Origin: Dicyema japonicum
Taxonomy: Eukaryota > Dicyemida > Rhombozoa > Dicyemidae
Assembly (NCBI GenBank): GCA_011109175.1
Contig: RDEW01000006.1
Location: 15,547-79,546, forward strand
Direction of reading: 5' to 3'
DNA length: 64,000 bases
Positions within the stretch are counted from its first letter, which is position 1. Every line of letters starts with the position of its first letter. Made by a program: the position numbers and the translations under genes. The notes beneath the pieces were generated by a model. It searched no databases and was not told the DNA's origin. It saw only the letters and a list, made by a program, of their open reading frames with translations. Positions 1 to 10,420 of the stretch are shown one piece after another.

Positions 1-30
1 AGAAGACTGATATACGCTTAAAAACGTTAA

Positions 31-261
31 CAATTGCTAAGAAATGGACATGATTCGAAGGGGACCTCAGATTCTAATCCTGATGTGTCTTCGACATTTA
101 TTGAGGCAAAGTTGTTTGCTAGTTGCGAGCGTACTTTTATTGGGGAGTTACGGACGAATCAGTCAATTGACTATTCTTCAAGACCGCGTACGAAAAAAAT
201 TCCTCATGTAAAAGTTGATGTGGATATTCTCGAACGCCTGAACCGTGTGATTAATGCTTGA
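31..261 (+). CDS. probable 3'-terminal exon of an unknown gene
   Basis: An open frame runs from about base 31 to a TGA at 259-261, giving about 75 residues with mixed, non-repetitive composition and no similarity that I recognise to the retroelement families in the window. It is cut off by the window edge. An AG at 37-38 or further upstream could be a splice acceptor, and the first 30 bases contain stops in this frame, so an upstream intron is likely if the exon is real. The end is hydrophilic, with a basic stretch around residues 50-58 followed by a short helix-like tail. I do not recognise the product. It could be a chance frame, but the composition looks coding. Confidence 0.35.
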   Translation, partial: QLLRNGHDSKGTSDSNPDVSSTFIEAKLFASCERTFIGELRTNQSIDYSSRPRTKKIPHVKVDVDILERLNRVINA

Positions 262-545
262 ATTAAATTTCCTCTATTATTTATGCTGGGCAAACTGCCA
301 ATCAAACTCTTACTACAAAGAAATTTGAGCCATCAAAATGGATGGAAAATTGAACAATGGAGATCACATTCTGTTTTTATTGAAAAGTTTTTTTACGAAG
401 TCTTTTTATACTGACGAGATGTCTATGGAGTGCCATGCTTTGTCGCTAGTTGGTTACAGGAAAAAACAATCCGAAGAAAGGACCAGAATTATGTCTTTTA
501 TCCAAGATAAGATTAAGCTAACTGATGTTTTGTCCTTTTTTTACC
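262..545 (+). other. overlapping open frames, possible small gene
   Basis: Two plus-strand frames stay open here. One starts at an ATG at 338 and runs about 70 codons before it enters a retroelement tail at about 548. The other covers 275-360. Composition is protein-like, and a splice between the frames would be possible with the short introns seen elsewhere in the window. No domain recognised. Confidence 0.2.
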
Positions 546-547
546 TG

Positions 548-720
548 TTCCAATTTATTATTATTATTACCCCCAGGATCACTGGGCCAAAGAGGAAGAA
601 ATAAAAGTTCTCATCTAACTAAGTGATCCCAGACCGACAAAAAAGATGAAGAGTAAGGCGGGGTCGAGAATTCTGAACTGCTCTTCTCATTGGAAATGGC
701 ATCGGCTCAAAATTTATGTA
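548..720 (-). mobile_element. LINE 3' end with TAA-type tail
   Basis: Read on the minus strand, this carries the end of a coding region (about 660-720), then GTCGGTCTGGGATCAC, an A/T-rich 40-base spacer, GTGATCCTGGGGG, and a run of TAA triplets near 548-556. The same order occurs at 31820-31975 (plus) and 44975-45150 (minus). GGATCAC and GTGATCC can pair as a stem just before the tail. 5' truncated. Confidence 0.6.
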
Positions 721-840
721 TGATATGATCTTGATATTGTGTGTTCCAATTTATAAAACAAGATATTAATAAAGAATTTTAATTATAATTAACATATAAA
801 TTTTTAATTTTCAAATTATTTAAAAATATATTTTATTTTC

Positions 841-1035
841 TTGCGTTTTTGTGATGGAACGATGAATAAGAATAGAATGGCTGGCAGAGTAGTTCGGGAC
901 CTTTTTCCCTGCCCTGGACCACCGGATGCAAAAGTCGAGGATCTCTGGGAGCGGCCTGTCCGGACTGCACGCTCTCTGATGGTCGCCGGCTTCCCACTTG
1001 CTGGCGAAGCCGGGGTTAATAATTTAATTTAATAT
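841..1035 (+). repeat. GC-richer fragment, possible retroelement 3' end
   Basis: A GC-rich island in AT-rich surroundings ends in GAAGCCGGGGTTAATAATTT. This resembles the GCCTGGGGTTAATAATAAT end of the element at 49858-50082. It holds a 63-codon open frame that I do not recognise. Family assignment is weak. Confidence 0.3.
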
Positions 1036-1039
1036 AAGA

Positions 1040-2670
1040 ATAGAATGTAAATTCCACTGCAGGACCTGTCCCAATAAAGAACAATAAAGGTAACAAAACT
1101 ATTTAAGTACAGTCAGGGGAGGTATCTATTAAAAAGTCAAAGTAAAAGGATACATCAGTGGAATGAAGCCCTACATTGCAGATGAGGATAACACATCTGG
1201 AAGTTAAATCGAGGATGAAAAACTCACTAAGTCAACCTTTATATCAATCTTTTGTGGGGATCAGTTTGATTTAAAGGCATCAAACACTTACTATAAAAGT
1301 ACCTTCCAAATCTTACCCTAGACTTCAAGTGGAGCCAAAACTGAGCATGTGGACGACGAGGAGGACGATAAGGCAATTTACGAGTGTGGAATGCTTCTGA
1401 AACGTAAAATACTATAGAGATAGGTCGAAAGAGAGCAGGAAGACGAGATTAAAATCAGGGAAGAAGTAGAATAGAGTGAATATGATTAATAGTGGTACAG
1501 ATAGGATGTTTGCAGAGTCCTTTTCACAGAATTTGGAATTATGTCCTAGATCATTTGCAGACTGTGGAGTTGGAAAAAAGGATACTTCCTTGCAAAAGAA
1601 ATGGGGCTGATGCTTGGTTGCAATGTTCTCGTTATTCTAATAGTAATGATAGAAATCACTGAGATGGAGACATTTCACATTTAGGATTACTATAATACAA
1701 AAAAATATAAACAGTTAGGAAAGAATTTTCCAAAAATTTAGAATTATGAAGAGGAAAACATATATAGGAGAATATATGTTTAATGGAAGTCAAAAGTGAT
1801 AATCTGATAACCAATCTAACAACCTTTGATTAGTCTATTCGTATTTCATACTCGTCATTTGATGTAGACTACTTGTAATATTCTGGACTAACAAACCCCG
1901 ATATCCTTTAGTCGTAAATTATATTATTGATTTGATAGGAGAATACTTTTACTATTCTGGACTAAGAATTTGTTGGATGAATTTTTATGACTTTTACTTG
2001 ATGTTGTGTGGTCTAATTTTATCGTGTATTGCATTTGTAGTGACAACTCCAATATGCACTTTTGATATTCTACATATATCTTAGTTATTATAATATGTTA
2101 TTTGTCGCTTAACATTTTATCAAAACTCGTAGTGGAATATGGAATTATTTCTCAAATAATTATTATTGTTCATATAAGATAAGGTACAAAACGGTAAAAA
2201 GCTGTAGACGTTTTCTATTAGAGCTACAATTAAGTTTTGGATTTTTTCATAATCTAAGAAATCCTGTCTAATAAACTTACATAATTTAGTATTTTTGTTA
2301 AAAATTAAAATTATATTACAACCTTAAATGCTAAAATTCTCTCATCAAGCATTCCCTACAAAATTTAGAGTGCATTATGCGGTTCACCTGCTGTGTTGGC
2401 TCTTAGCACAAGTTTTTCGTGGAAAAGAACTGTTGGACATTTCATCCCTCTATGATTTTCAGAAGAGTAATATATTAGTGTCTCATGTTGGCTTCAGCAA
2501 TCATTAATATAAAACATACTCTGCCTTTTATAATCATCGACACTAAACAAATAATCATACAAACTAACGCGTTCAATTATACTCACATATCTTTCCAACA
2601 ATAACTACGTTATGCTACAAAAATGTCTTCGACAATGGAGTTCCTTGACATGTAAATGATATACTACACA
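1040..2670. other. AT-rich DNA, nothing recognised
   Basis: No long open frame, RNA gene or clear repeat was found. Stretches at 1330-1480 are purine-rich with short open runs but no coherent protein. Confidence 0.5.
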
Positions 2671-2679
2671 ATTTTAGAA

Positions 2680-2850
2680 TTCACTATGCAATCAAAGAGC
2701 TTTTACTGTAGTAATATTGTAATCGTTGTTTTTTAAATATTGTTTCTTCGTAGATTTATTCAAAATTTTTAAATGCCAACAGAAGATTAAAAACGTGTAT
2801 AATTCAAACTGCTATTATCTATTTACTTTTTAGATAATTGGGAATATGAT
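2680..2850 (+). repeat. dispersed repeat, inverted copy at 12.3 kb
   Basis: About 165 bases match 12230-12400 in the opposite orientation with small indels. Shared landmarks are TATTGTTTCTT, TTTATTCAAAA, ATGCCAACAGAAGA and CGTGTATAATTCAA. No coding content is evident. The pair brackets the 2.8-12 kb region. Confidence 0.65.
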
Positions 2851-2854
2851 TTTT

Positions 2855-4030
2855 GACGCTACTGAACAAGCCGAACTTATTGATGCTCATTTTGTACGAC
2901 TCTTCAACGTTGACGAGAAAAGGTTGACCTAATCACTGGTATTCCAGGAAATCTTGTAAATGAAATCACGGTGGGAGAAGTTATGAAAGCAATAGAGAGA
3001 CTAAAGTGCAATCACTCGTCAGGATTGAATAGCATAAGTGCTGAGTTACTAAGTACGGCCCAAAACCCTAATGAAATCGTGGCCGAAGTTTTAAACGAAA
3101 TGTTTGAAACCTTGATAGAAGTTTTATTGTCGAACATAAAACTGACGGTACGAGTTGGAGTAAGTCGTTCAGAAATTTTTAGACGACTGTGGGTAGTACC
3201 CCCAGGGGGACTCCCATTCCACTTTGCTGTTTTCTGGTATACCTGGAGGCAGCACTGCGTGGTCTTAAAAGTTTTTATAATGACCAAATTACCGATATTG
3301 TATACGCTATGATGTAGATTTCGTATGTAAAGATAAATCAGTCTTGAAGCGGTTACTCTACGTTGCCTCTGCAGACCTTGGGAAATAGTTTCTTACGGTA
3401 AATACAAACTAAAACACAAATTGTGAAAATCGTACGCATGGGATCAAGATTGGAAGAGGGATGGAGACGTTCCAGAAAGCTCAGCTTCCTCTTCAGGGAC
3501 AGTTGAGGACATTAACCGGAAGAAAGTACTATCGAGGTCAAAATAACAGGATGAAGACGGATTGATTGTCTAACAGACCGGAACGATCGTACTTCGTTTG
3601 CGCCTCTGCAATGCTTTCGTGAAGCCGGTCCTGCTATTATATTCTTCCTACTGCGGACCTAGGTCTCGAAACTAAAAATCTAACTCCTTCCACCGAAGGC
3701 AATTACGAATACTAGGCAGGATACAATGGCCGACACGGATCAACAGTGAGGCACTATACCGAAAGTGCTCAACGAGAACTGTGACTTGGGATGTCGTGGA
3801 GACACGATGGAGACTGTTTGGACACATCCTACAGATGGACCCCACATCACTTGCAAATCTGGCAATGGAGGAATATTTCGCTGCAACTGGAAAGACATAT
3901 CGGGGTGCCTGCGTACTACGCTACCGGAGGTGCTGGATGAAGATCTTATCAATCAACTAGAGGCTCGTAAGTTGGAAGGATCTGGATGCTATGAGAGGTT
4001 TGGCCTGTAACAGGAGAGGGTGGACAAGAT
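2855..4030 (+). pseudogene. RTE-clade LINE relic (RT and C-terminal region)
   Basis: Pieces of one RTE-type polyprotein lie in order but in shifting frames. About 2860-3110 is the region before the RT fingers, similar to the minus-strand element at 35.3-38.3 kb (pattern EVMKAIERLK, then SSGLNSI, then AELL). About 3120-3240 is the segment before and at the B motif, with GVPQG broken by a frameshift. About 3295-3330 is the YADDV catalytic box, with one base lost. About 3480-3540 is KLS-FLF-D, then a D-I-x-R-K-K run. About 3600-3660 is the FVKPVLL segment, and 3700-3990 is the region ending in RWRLFGHIL and TTLP-LDEDL. RT motif A is deleted. Frameshifts and stops throughout make it dead. Confidence 0.85.
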
Positions 4031-4161
4031 TCATCCGAAAAATCGTTTTAAGTGCCGCACGTGGGGAAATACAACAATTATGTTTCTACAATAGTTCTTA
4101 TAATAATAATTGTGTGGGTTCAAGAAAGGAGCATCGGCCTGTTATTGAGTGATGGGATCGG

Positions 4162-4413
4162 ACTATAGTTAGTTTGGTAGCGAAATTGATAAATAAAAAT
4201 ATCAAAATCATTAATAAACAAAAGAGACAAATCAGACACCAGCTAGCAATATACAGTAAGCATTGGCGCGAGAATGGAAATTTGTTTTGTTCCGATACAA
4301 AAATTTGTTCTTCAGATACTTCGGTAAACTGCGTAATCGCTGTAATTGGAAGAGGTGGAACACTAGTAGGGCGAAGATTCATAATTTGTAGATTATGTAA
4401 GGTAATTCAATGA
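4162..4413 (+). CDS. uncharacterised open frame, about 80 residues
   Basis: An open frame of about 84 codons ends at a TGA at 4411-4413. The first half is lysine-rich and the second has five cysteines with a glycine-rich turn (GRGGTLVGRR). A possible splice donor, AAG|GTAATT, lies just before the stop. It follows the RTE relic and precedes duplicated block D1. No family recognised; the opposite strand is also open over the same stretch, so one of the two is chance. Confidence 0.2.
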   Translation, partial: TIVSLVAKLINKNIKIINKQKRQIRHQLAIYSKHWRENGNLFCSDTKICSSDTSVNCVIAVIGRGGTLVGRRFIICRLCKVIQ

Positions 4414-4577
4414 AGTGTTTGGAATTTTATATCCCGTTTTCAAGAGTTTGGTACTTAGAGTGAGACAAAACTGAAGAAAACTCTGATTTTATAATGAGAT
4501 GATTATACCTGACAGCTTATGTAAAATGAATGTAATCAAAGGATAATAAACATGGCCAGTTTATTTAACAAAAATGN

Positions 4578-5121
4578 ATAATTTGTCTAAATGGCAGTGA
4601 AAGACCAAAAATTAAGTTTAAAGATAATAAACTCTATGTTACAGATGATTGGAGTAATCATAACCTGGCCTCACCAATTTCTAGGAAACCAGCGGATATC
4701 AGGGAGGACACGTCAAAAGCAGGTCACTTTAGGCTTTGTAGATAAATATTCAATAAGTTCTGAAATTTATAAAAAAAAAATGAATTTTCTTGTCAGTTCA
4801 AAGAGGTTGAAAAAAGAACGGAGGACATCTTTCTATCATCTGATTAAGATGTATATTATATAGAGAAGAGTAATGTTCACGGTATAGACGTGTCAGGTTT
4901 ACCTCGATCCCTATCGAAAGAGAAGATTTTGATTGAAGGAGAGGAATCATTTGTGGTTAAAAGTGAGTAAGCCGTGTAAAAACAGATTAAAAGTGACGGC
5001 GACAAAAAGGATCACTGTTACATTTTGCTAGAGGGGAACTTCAAGACTTTCTTGAGGCATTTGATATGACCAATTCTCTCTGTATCTCAGGAAGTTACCA
5101 ATTCATCTTTTGTAATATTCT
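4578..5121 (+). repeat. duplicated block D, copy 1
   Basis: Nearly identical to 11177-11715, with only scattered substitutions and one- to three-base indels by eye. The last part is also related to 61222-61380. It includes a 90-codon open frame from 4591 that is broken in the second copy by a one-base loss after CCAGCG and a shortened A run, so I do not call it a gene. This is the youngest-looking duplication in the window. Confidence 0.8.
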
Positions 5122-5478
5122 CTACAATGCTTTCGTGAACACAAAAATCAATCAAAAACGATCCCCGCCTACATAATCGACGTTAAGTTTCCTCTCGCAA
5201 TCACAGCAGAGATCAACTAGAGTCTCAAGTACGTTGTAGCTTTTTAGTGTAGCAAGGCGTCCAAATTTCTTTTAAAAACGAAGCGCTTTCCCGCTTAGAC
5301 AATGTACCGCGCTCCGACAATGTTGGAGGGGCAAAGGGGGTCGACGCAAGTAGCAACCCATATCAAAGGTTTTACTCATTTGCTCAATCGAATTTTTTTA
5401 ATCTCAAAGGAAGGAATATAAGAATTAATCTTTTATCGAAAACATTCAACAGAAAACCATTAACTTGCTTGTCAGTGT

Positions 5479-5674
5479 GACAGAAATAGAATAATTCGGA
5501 TAAATAATATCCAAATAACATAGATCTATTAATAAAATTTGACAATATCGATTATCCCTGATTGTCTGTCACTTTTGACAGAAATAGAATAATTCGGATA
5601 AATAATATCCAAATAACTTAGACTTATTAATAAAATTTGACAATATCGATTATCCCTGATTGTCTGTCACTTTT
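5479..5674. repeat. 98-bp tandem repeat, two units
   Basis: Two adjacent 98-base units (5479-5576 and 5577-5674) differ at a few positions. The junction contains CTGTCA-CTTT-TGACAG, a perfect 6-bp inverted repeat. Non-coding. Confidence 0.9.
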
Positions 5675-5797
5675 TGTTTGCAAAAGCGACACGCTTTCTA
5701 ATCGTCAAATACATGATAATATGGTTATTTAACTAACTACGGCCTCACAAACTTGTAGGAGCCCTGCAGCTATTAAATAAGACGCAGTAAATGCCGG

Positions 5798-5895
5798 TCG
5801 CTACCATAGATTGGTCAGTCCTGGCAATGTAGACAAACGTTGTTATAATTCATGACATTCAAATGTATGATTTTTTGTCCACTCGGAGATGTTTA
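5798..5895 (+). repeat. dispersed repeat family E, copy 1
   Basis: The core ATAGATTGGTCAGTCC, then GTAGAC-AACG, then TAATTCATGACATTCAAA recurs at 44812-44910 and 62028-62115 in the same orientation. No coding capacity; type unknown. Confidence 0.65.
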
Positions 5896-6439
5896 AATAT
5901 TGTTGTGTTAACTTAACTCGAATATTAAACATAATTAAGATTAAATTACATTAATCACACACAGAAGATTTCTGTGAACGCTGTTTAATTTTTGAGCTCC
6001 TGGTTAGTTAGTCAATGGGGTAACTGTCAAGGGGGTACTTTATGAATTAGATTGATTGTTTCTTAGTGTAATAAATAAACTGTCAATCATGGCAAATTTA
6101 ATCTCTAAAGACTCCCAACCAACAGACAGTATACAGTCACTGATGAATCTCGAGAGACATTGAATTCTAAGTTAGTTGTTATTTCAAGCTTTCCATTAGG
6201 GTCTGCAGACTTTGAGCACGCAATGGAAGTTACCCCTTTAATCTTATGAGTAGTTCACTCTTTGGAATGTGACGTTTATAGTAAAATAAACAATAGATTG
6301 CCCAGTGCCAGGCTGGCAAGAAAAAGGATCATTTGCTCTCCCCCACTCCACTGGAGAAGATTCCACAACTGCAAGTATGGACGTTTTTTACCTTTTATGT
6401 TGATTCCAAATGGACTCTGTTTCTGTAGAAACTGAATAC

Positions 6440-6665
6440 ACTTAATTAGTTGTCTACTTTAACTTCTTTCTCGATGTTTCCTGGGTTAATAAATAATAAA
6501 GATTGTCGAAAGTTTTAATGATCAAACAAGAATTCATTGTTAAGCGAAAGCAACTTAATTAGTTGTCTACTTTAACTTCTTTCTCGATGTTTCCTGGGTT
6601 AATAAATAATAAAAATTGTCGAAAGTTTTAATGATCAAACAAGAATTCATTGTTAAGCGCAAGCA
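6440..6665. repeat. 113-bp tandem repeat, two units
   Basis: Units 6440-6552 and 6553-6665 are almost identical. Each contains CCTGGGTTAATAAATAATAAA, which resembles the tails of LINE copies in this window, so a LINE tail may have been duplicated in tandem. Confidence 0.9.
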
Positions 6666-7564
6666 AATTTCTTAACGTTCCTCCGGCATGCTTCAGCATA
6701 AACGTCGGCTAGGTAGCAGTAGGGGTCTTCAGTTAATCCTATATCCGAGCAACTTTTTTCATTATCAACTAATATTTGAAAAAAATATGTATTAACTTTT
6801 TGGTAAAAACATAACCAGTAAAAGGAATAGCAGTTGCATTTGTTAGCTGTCTCGTCGTCAGAACGTTTCCAATTTTACCACATTGATAAACATTTCAACC
6901 AAGCATTTGTTGATTAATTTCTAGTCGTCTTGAAGCTGACCTCCAGCATCATATTGCTCTCAAGGAACTCTTTATTTTTCAAAAACATATCTTAATTTGA
7001 TTTCAGATTAATTCGGTCATTTAGATCATTAAGAAAATGTCCTTCAAATCGTCCACAGATCCAGAAATAAGAGAAGTGGTAAAGTCAGAATAAACCAATG
7101 GCATCCACATTTAGTTGCGAATAATATTAAGAATACTAATAGCATCTATAGTCATCAAATGTATAATTAAACTTACTTTAACGGTTGACCTAATTTTACG
7201 GTCAAGGAGAAATATGACCTATTTTTACTTTCAAGTAAAAAAGAACATCGGAGCTTAAAAATCTTTTAGTCCTAATAGATCAATATGTAGCCAAAATTGC
7301 ACAAAAAATTTATTTTGTCGTCAAACAATTACCTTATTCGATTTTTTAATATTTCACATAAAATCAATTCGAGAGAGCGAATGTTGGTCATTTGTTACTA
7401 GAACAATATTATCTATTTGATTCTAAAGAAGGCAAAAGATTCTCCCATCATACTCAGGCTAACTACTTCATACAGCTTTGTGTTAACTTCACATCTAATA
7501 ATAATAATAATTTTCACGACAGCCATAGTATTTTATAGCTCCGCATAGGCAGGACACACACTTT

Positions 7565-7745
7565 AATTAAGTAAAGAACAGTTAATTTTAACTAATCGTA
7601 GAACCAAGTAATGATCTTCACTTCTTTTTTCTTTTTCTTGTGTAGTGTCCTTTCTATCCAGTTCCGCAGTGAGTATTCACTGATGACGCGTCACTCGTCA
7701 AACCATTTCTGCATCGTAGATGCGTGGAACCTTCCACCATGTGAA
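7565..7745 (-). mobile_element. tRNA-derived SINE, 5'-truncated copy
   Basis: This is the reverse complement of the SINE at 34011-34275: the AAAGAACAGTTAATTTTAACT end, the AGAAAAAG-rich middle, GACGAGTGACGC with GTCATCAGTGAATAC, and the GGTGGAAGGTTCCACGCAT segment. The tRNA-like head is missing. A TAATAATAATAAT run at 7498-7512 lies just outside. Absent from the matching site in block C. Confidence 0.8.
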
Positions 7746-7984
7746 TTTCATTTACCTTTCTTGTCTAAAAGAATTCATCATACTTCTAAACCAAAATCCA
7801 GGTCATCCGCATATCTTAGTTCCAAATAGAAGTAGGACAATTTTTAGCTCTCAGATTACGAAAAGAGCTTTCAGATAGACAACAAAATTATTGGTTATTG
7901 TGAGTCAACTTCTGAAGTGTCAATGTGCGTAGCCTCTCTTCAGATTCACTTAAAAATTTTTGCGCAAATTGACCTGTAATTAAA

Positions 7985-8115
7985 CATTATTCAAAAGGTA
8001 TTAAACTTTTTGAAACAATTTTTAAACATTTTGATAAGGTTACTAAACATTAAGGCATTTTAGACATTTTGACAAATTTATTAAATTTTATGGTAAAATT
8101 ATTAAACAAATCGGA
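7985..8115. repeat. degenerate short repeat tract
   Basis: About eight imperfect copies of a unit like TATTAAACATTTTGA. The tract is also present in block C at about 58530-58660, so it predates the duplication. Confidence 0.6.
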
Positions 8116-9299
8116 AAACCATGTAAATTGTGTGAATTTAATTAAATTATTTTTTAATTTTATTAATAATTAATCCAACACTTTATTTAATAAAATTATA
8201 ATTAATTATGACGACTGTATTTCATGTAGTAATTTTTATTTCTTGTGGTTATCGTATATTCATTATTTTGGTATTTAATCTCATAGATGTTCACTTTTCG
8301 TGTTAAACTTGTCATTCGATATTTTGACATCACAGGATTTATGCAAAAACGATTCAATAAGAAATAGAGCTCTGTATTAAATATAAATTATTAAGATATT
8401 GGATTAATTGTACATATTCGATAACTGGCCTACCAGAATTTTATGTAGCTGCATTAATTGTTCAAAATATTGAATTTGAACCTGATGTCATCTTTTCATT
8501 ATTGGGAATGAAGTTAGTTGAATTGTAATTATTATTATATATTCATAGTCGATGTGGTAAGAATGATGAAAGTTTAAAATCTGTAGACAACCAAACATTC
8601 CCACCTACCATTAAGATCTTGTTACATATTTTTTTAAAATTATAGAATTTTGATTACTGTAATTCCCTCAAATTCATATCGATCGAATTTGCGGAAAATT
8701 TATCATTACTTGAATTATGTACATTTTTTATAATTAATGTAGACTTTCCTCGAGGAATAAATGTTATTCAAATTTTTAAAATACTTCCAACTTTTAATTT
8801 AAATGAGTATTTTTAATAATAATAATATAGTGTTATCGTTTGTTCGATTCATTCGGAAATCCAGAGGCGTATGATATTATATTTAGTATAGATATAAAGA
8901 AATACTAATAGAGGATTATATCTCAAAGATAATAAATTGTATATGTTAGAAAATAATATATTTAGAAAAACGGCAGGCCGACAAGTGAATTACGTAATTA
9001 ATAATGTTATTTCAGTCTGCAGTGCCAATAAAAACAAGTATAATGTACTTGGAACTTGCGGAGTTCAATTTAACATTTAACTAACTTAATCGTTCATTTT
9101 TCTGGGATATAAAATTGGTGTTAATTAATTCAAATTTATTATGATTTAATTATTATCCTGGTTGGACAACTGAATCATAGAGCTATACTTTTGTCTCTAA
9201 AAGAATAATTTCACTTAAAAAACGATTACAGAAGGAATCGACTTTGATAGATATTAAAGAACTGACGGTTTTTCTCTGATTTATGCAGAACAACTAATA

Positions 9300-10420
9300 A
9301 ATCAATATATATGACTTAAATCAAACTTGCAAAAATACGGAGGGATCTTATGCTTGTGAGTGCTCAAAGGGTACTGTCGATATTAATGGCAAATGTGTCG
9401 GTAAACAAGTTTCTAATGAATTTGAGATATAAATGAATGTGAGGATCCTAAAATCTGCTCTTCAAATAGTCGTTGTCGAATTGATTATGAAGACTTTTTC
9501 TGCATTTGCAAAGGTGGATGCGTAAAACACAAAAGTTCGTGAACGGTTCCTGTTTTTGAGCATTTTAGATGTCGACGAGTGCAAAAATAATCCATGCCAA
9601 CAGAATTGTGTAATTACAGATGGTCATACTATTGCTATTGTTTTGTGTGATTCTTTAAGGACCTTACAAGTAATCAGCATGTTGGTAGAAATGAATTTGA
9701 TTGCAAGATATAAACGAGTGCTTTATGGGGTTTTTAAGTGCCAGTAACAAGAATAATGTTTGTAGGTAACTTTACTGTGCTCATATAAATTACCAATTTC
9801 ATGATATTATATATCACAAAAAGCATATGCGAGTCGACGTAGCGAAATGTTGAGTAAATTAGATCTGCCTTAGTAATGGTAGCTCGTAACTCTGCGATTG
9901 TAAGGACGGATATGAAGAATATACTGTCGGTGACAAGACACTGTGCACTGGTTGGTTAATCATGAATATCAAGCACAAAATCTTCCGTATAAGTTTCAGC
10001 TTTGTGATCTCGTTAATAGACTCTGTGTTAACTATGAGTTCTTGTACGGTTGTACTGTAAATCCGGCTTTTACGGAAACGGGTATCATTGTTACGGTTTG
10101 TGTTGGGAATTAAGATCAACGAGCGTCTTGATAATACATTAAAATCGTGCAATTAAAATCATGACATTTGCGTCAATAAAATGGGCGGCAATGAATGTGT
10201 ATGTAAGCACGGATTTAAGCGAAGTTTCAATGGCTAATATGAAGGAGATCTTATTCATTTAAATTTCAGATTTTAACGAATGCATTTGCTACCACAATTG
10301 CTCAGAAATTTGCGTTAACAAATAATTAGTACACAGTTCTAATGGTGTTAGTTACTTAAAGAGATGTCCTTGAAACAAAAATCTATGTCAGATTTGTGGG
10401 AACCTCTCAAAGGAATGACC
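9300..10420 (+). pseudogene. EGF-repeat gene relic (block A copy)
   Basis: A series of calcium-binding EGF-like exons can be read. 9330-9400 gives a C-x-NTEGSY-x-C-x-C pattern ending GKCV. From about 9428 it continues as INEC with several cysteines; the junction fits a phase-1 intron of 26 bases (9402-9427). 9570-9650 begins DVDECKNNPC after a TTTTAG acceptor, but one base is lost after ACAGATGG. 9880-9960, 10030-10110 and 10170-10240 are further EGF modules, one with a key cysteine codon now CGT. 10268-10330 starts F-N-E-C after TTTCAG. In-frame stops, lost cysteines and a mutated donor near 10243 mark it as dead. The parent was probably a large extracellular or membrane protein. Confidence 0.7.

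Larger units (their letters stand above)
6845..10166 (+). repeat. segmental duplication block A
   Basis: This block is collinear with 57550-60668 (block C), and its first 650 bases also match 55190-55640 (block B). Identity is high over long stretches, with frequent small indels. It carries an EGF-gene relic at its 3' end and a SINE at 7565-7745 that block C lacks. Similarity stops at the CATGACATT near 10161-10169, inside an EGF exon, and resumes at about 11560 with block D. Confidence 0.85.

Noticed and set aside
34-60. 16-base GTTAAC...GCTAAG as an intron at the window start
   Set aside because: It fits the frame, but the true donor may lie outside the window, so the junction cannot be fixed.
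4098-4382. 94-codon minus-strand frame with a hydrophobic run
   Set aside because: Overlaps a plus-strand frame of similar length; the hydrophobic run is the reverse complement of a lysine-rich A-rich stretch.
9859-10152. 97-codon minus-strand open frame, repeated at 60360-60653
   Set aside because: It is antisense to EGF modules that read clearly on the plus strand; both copies are open simply because the two blocks are duplicates.
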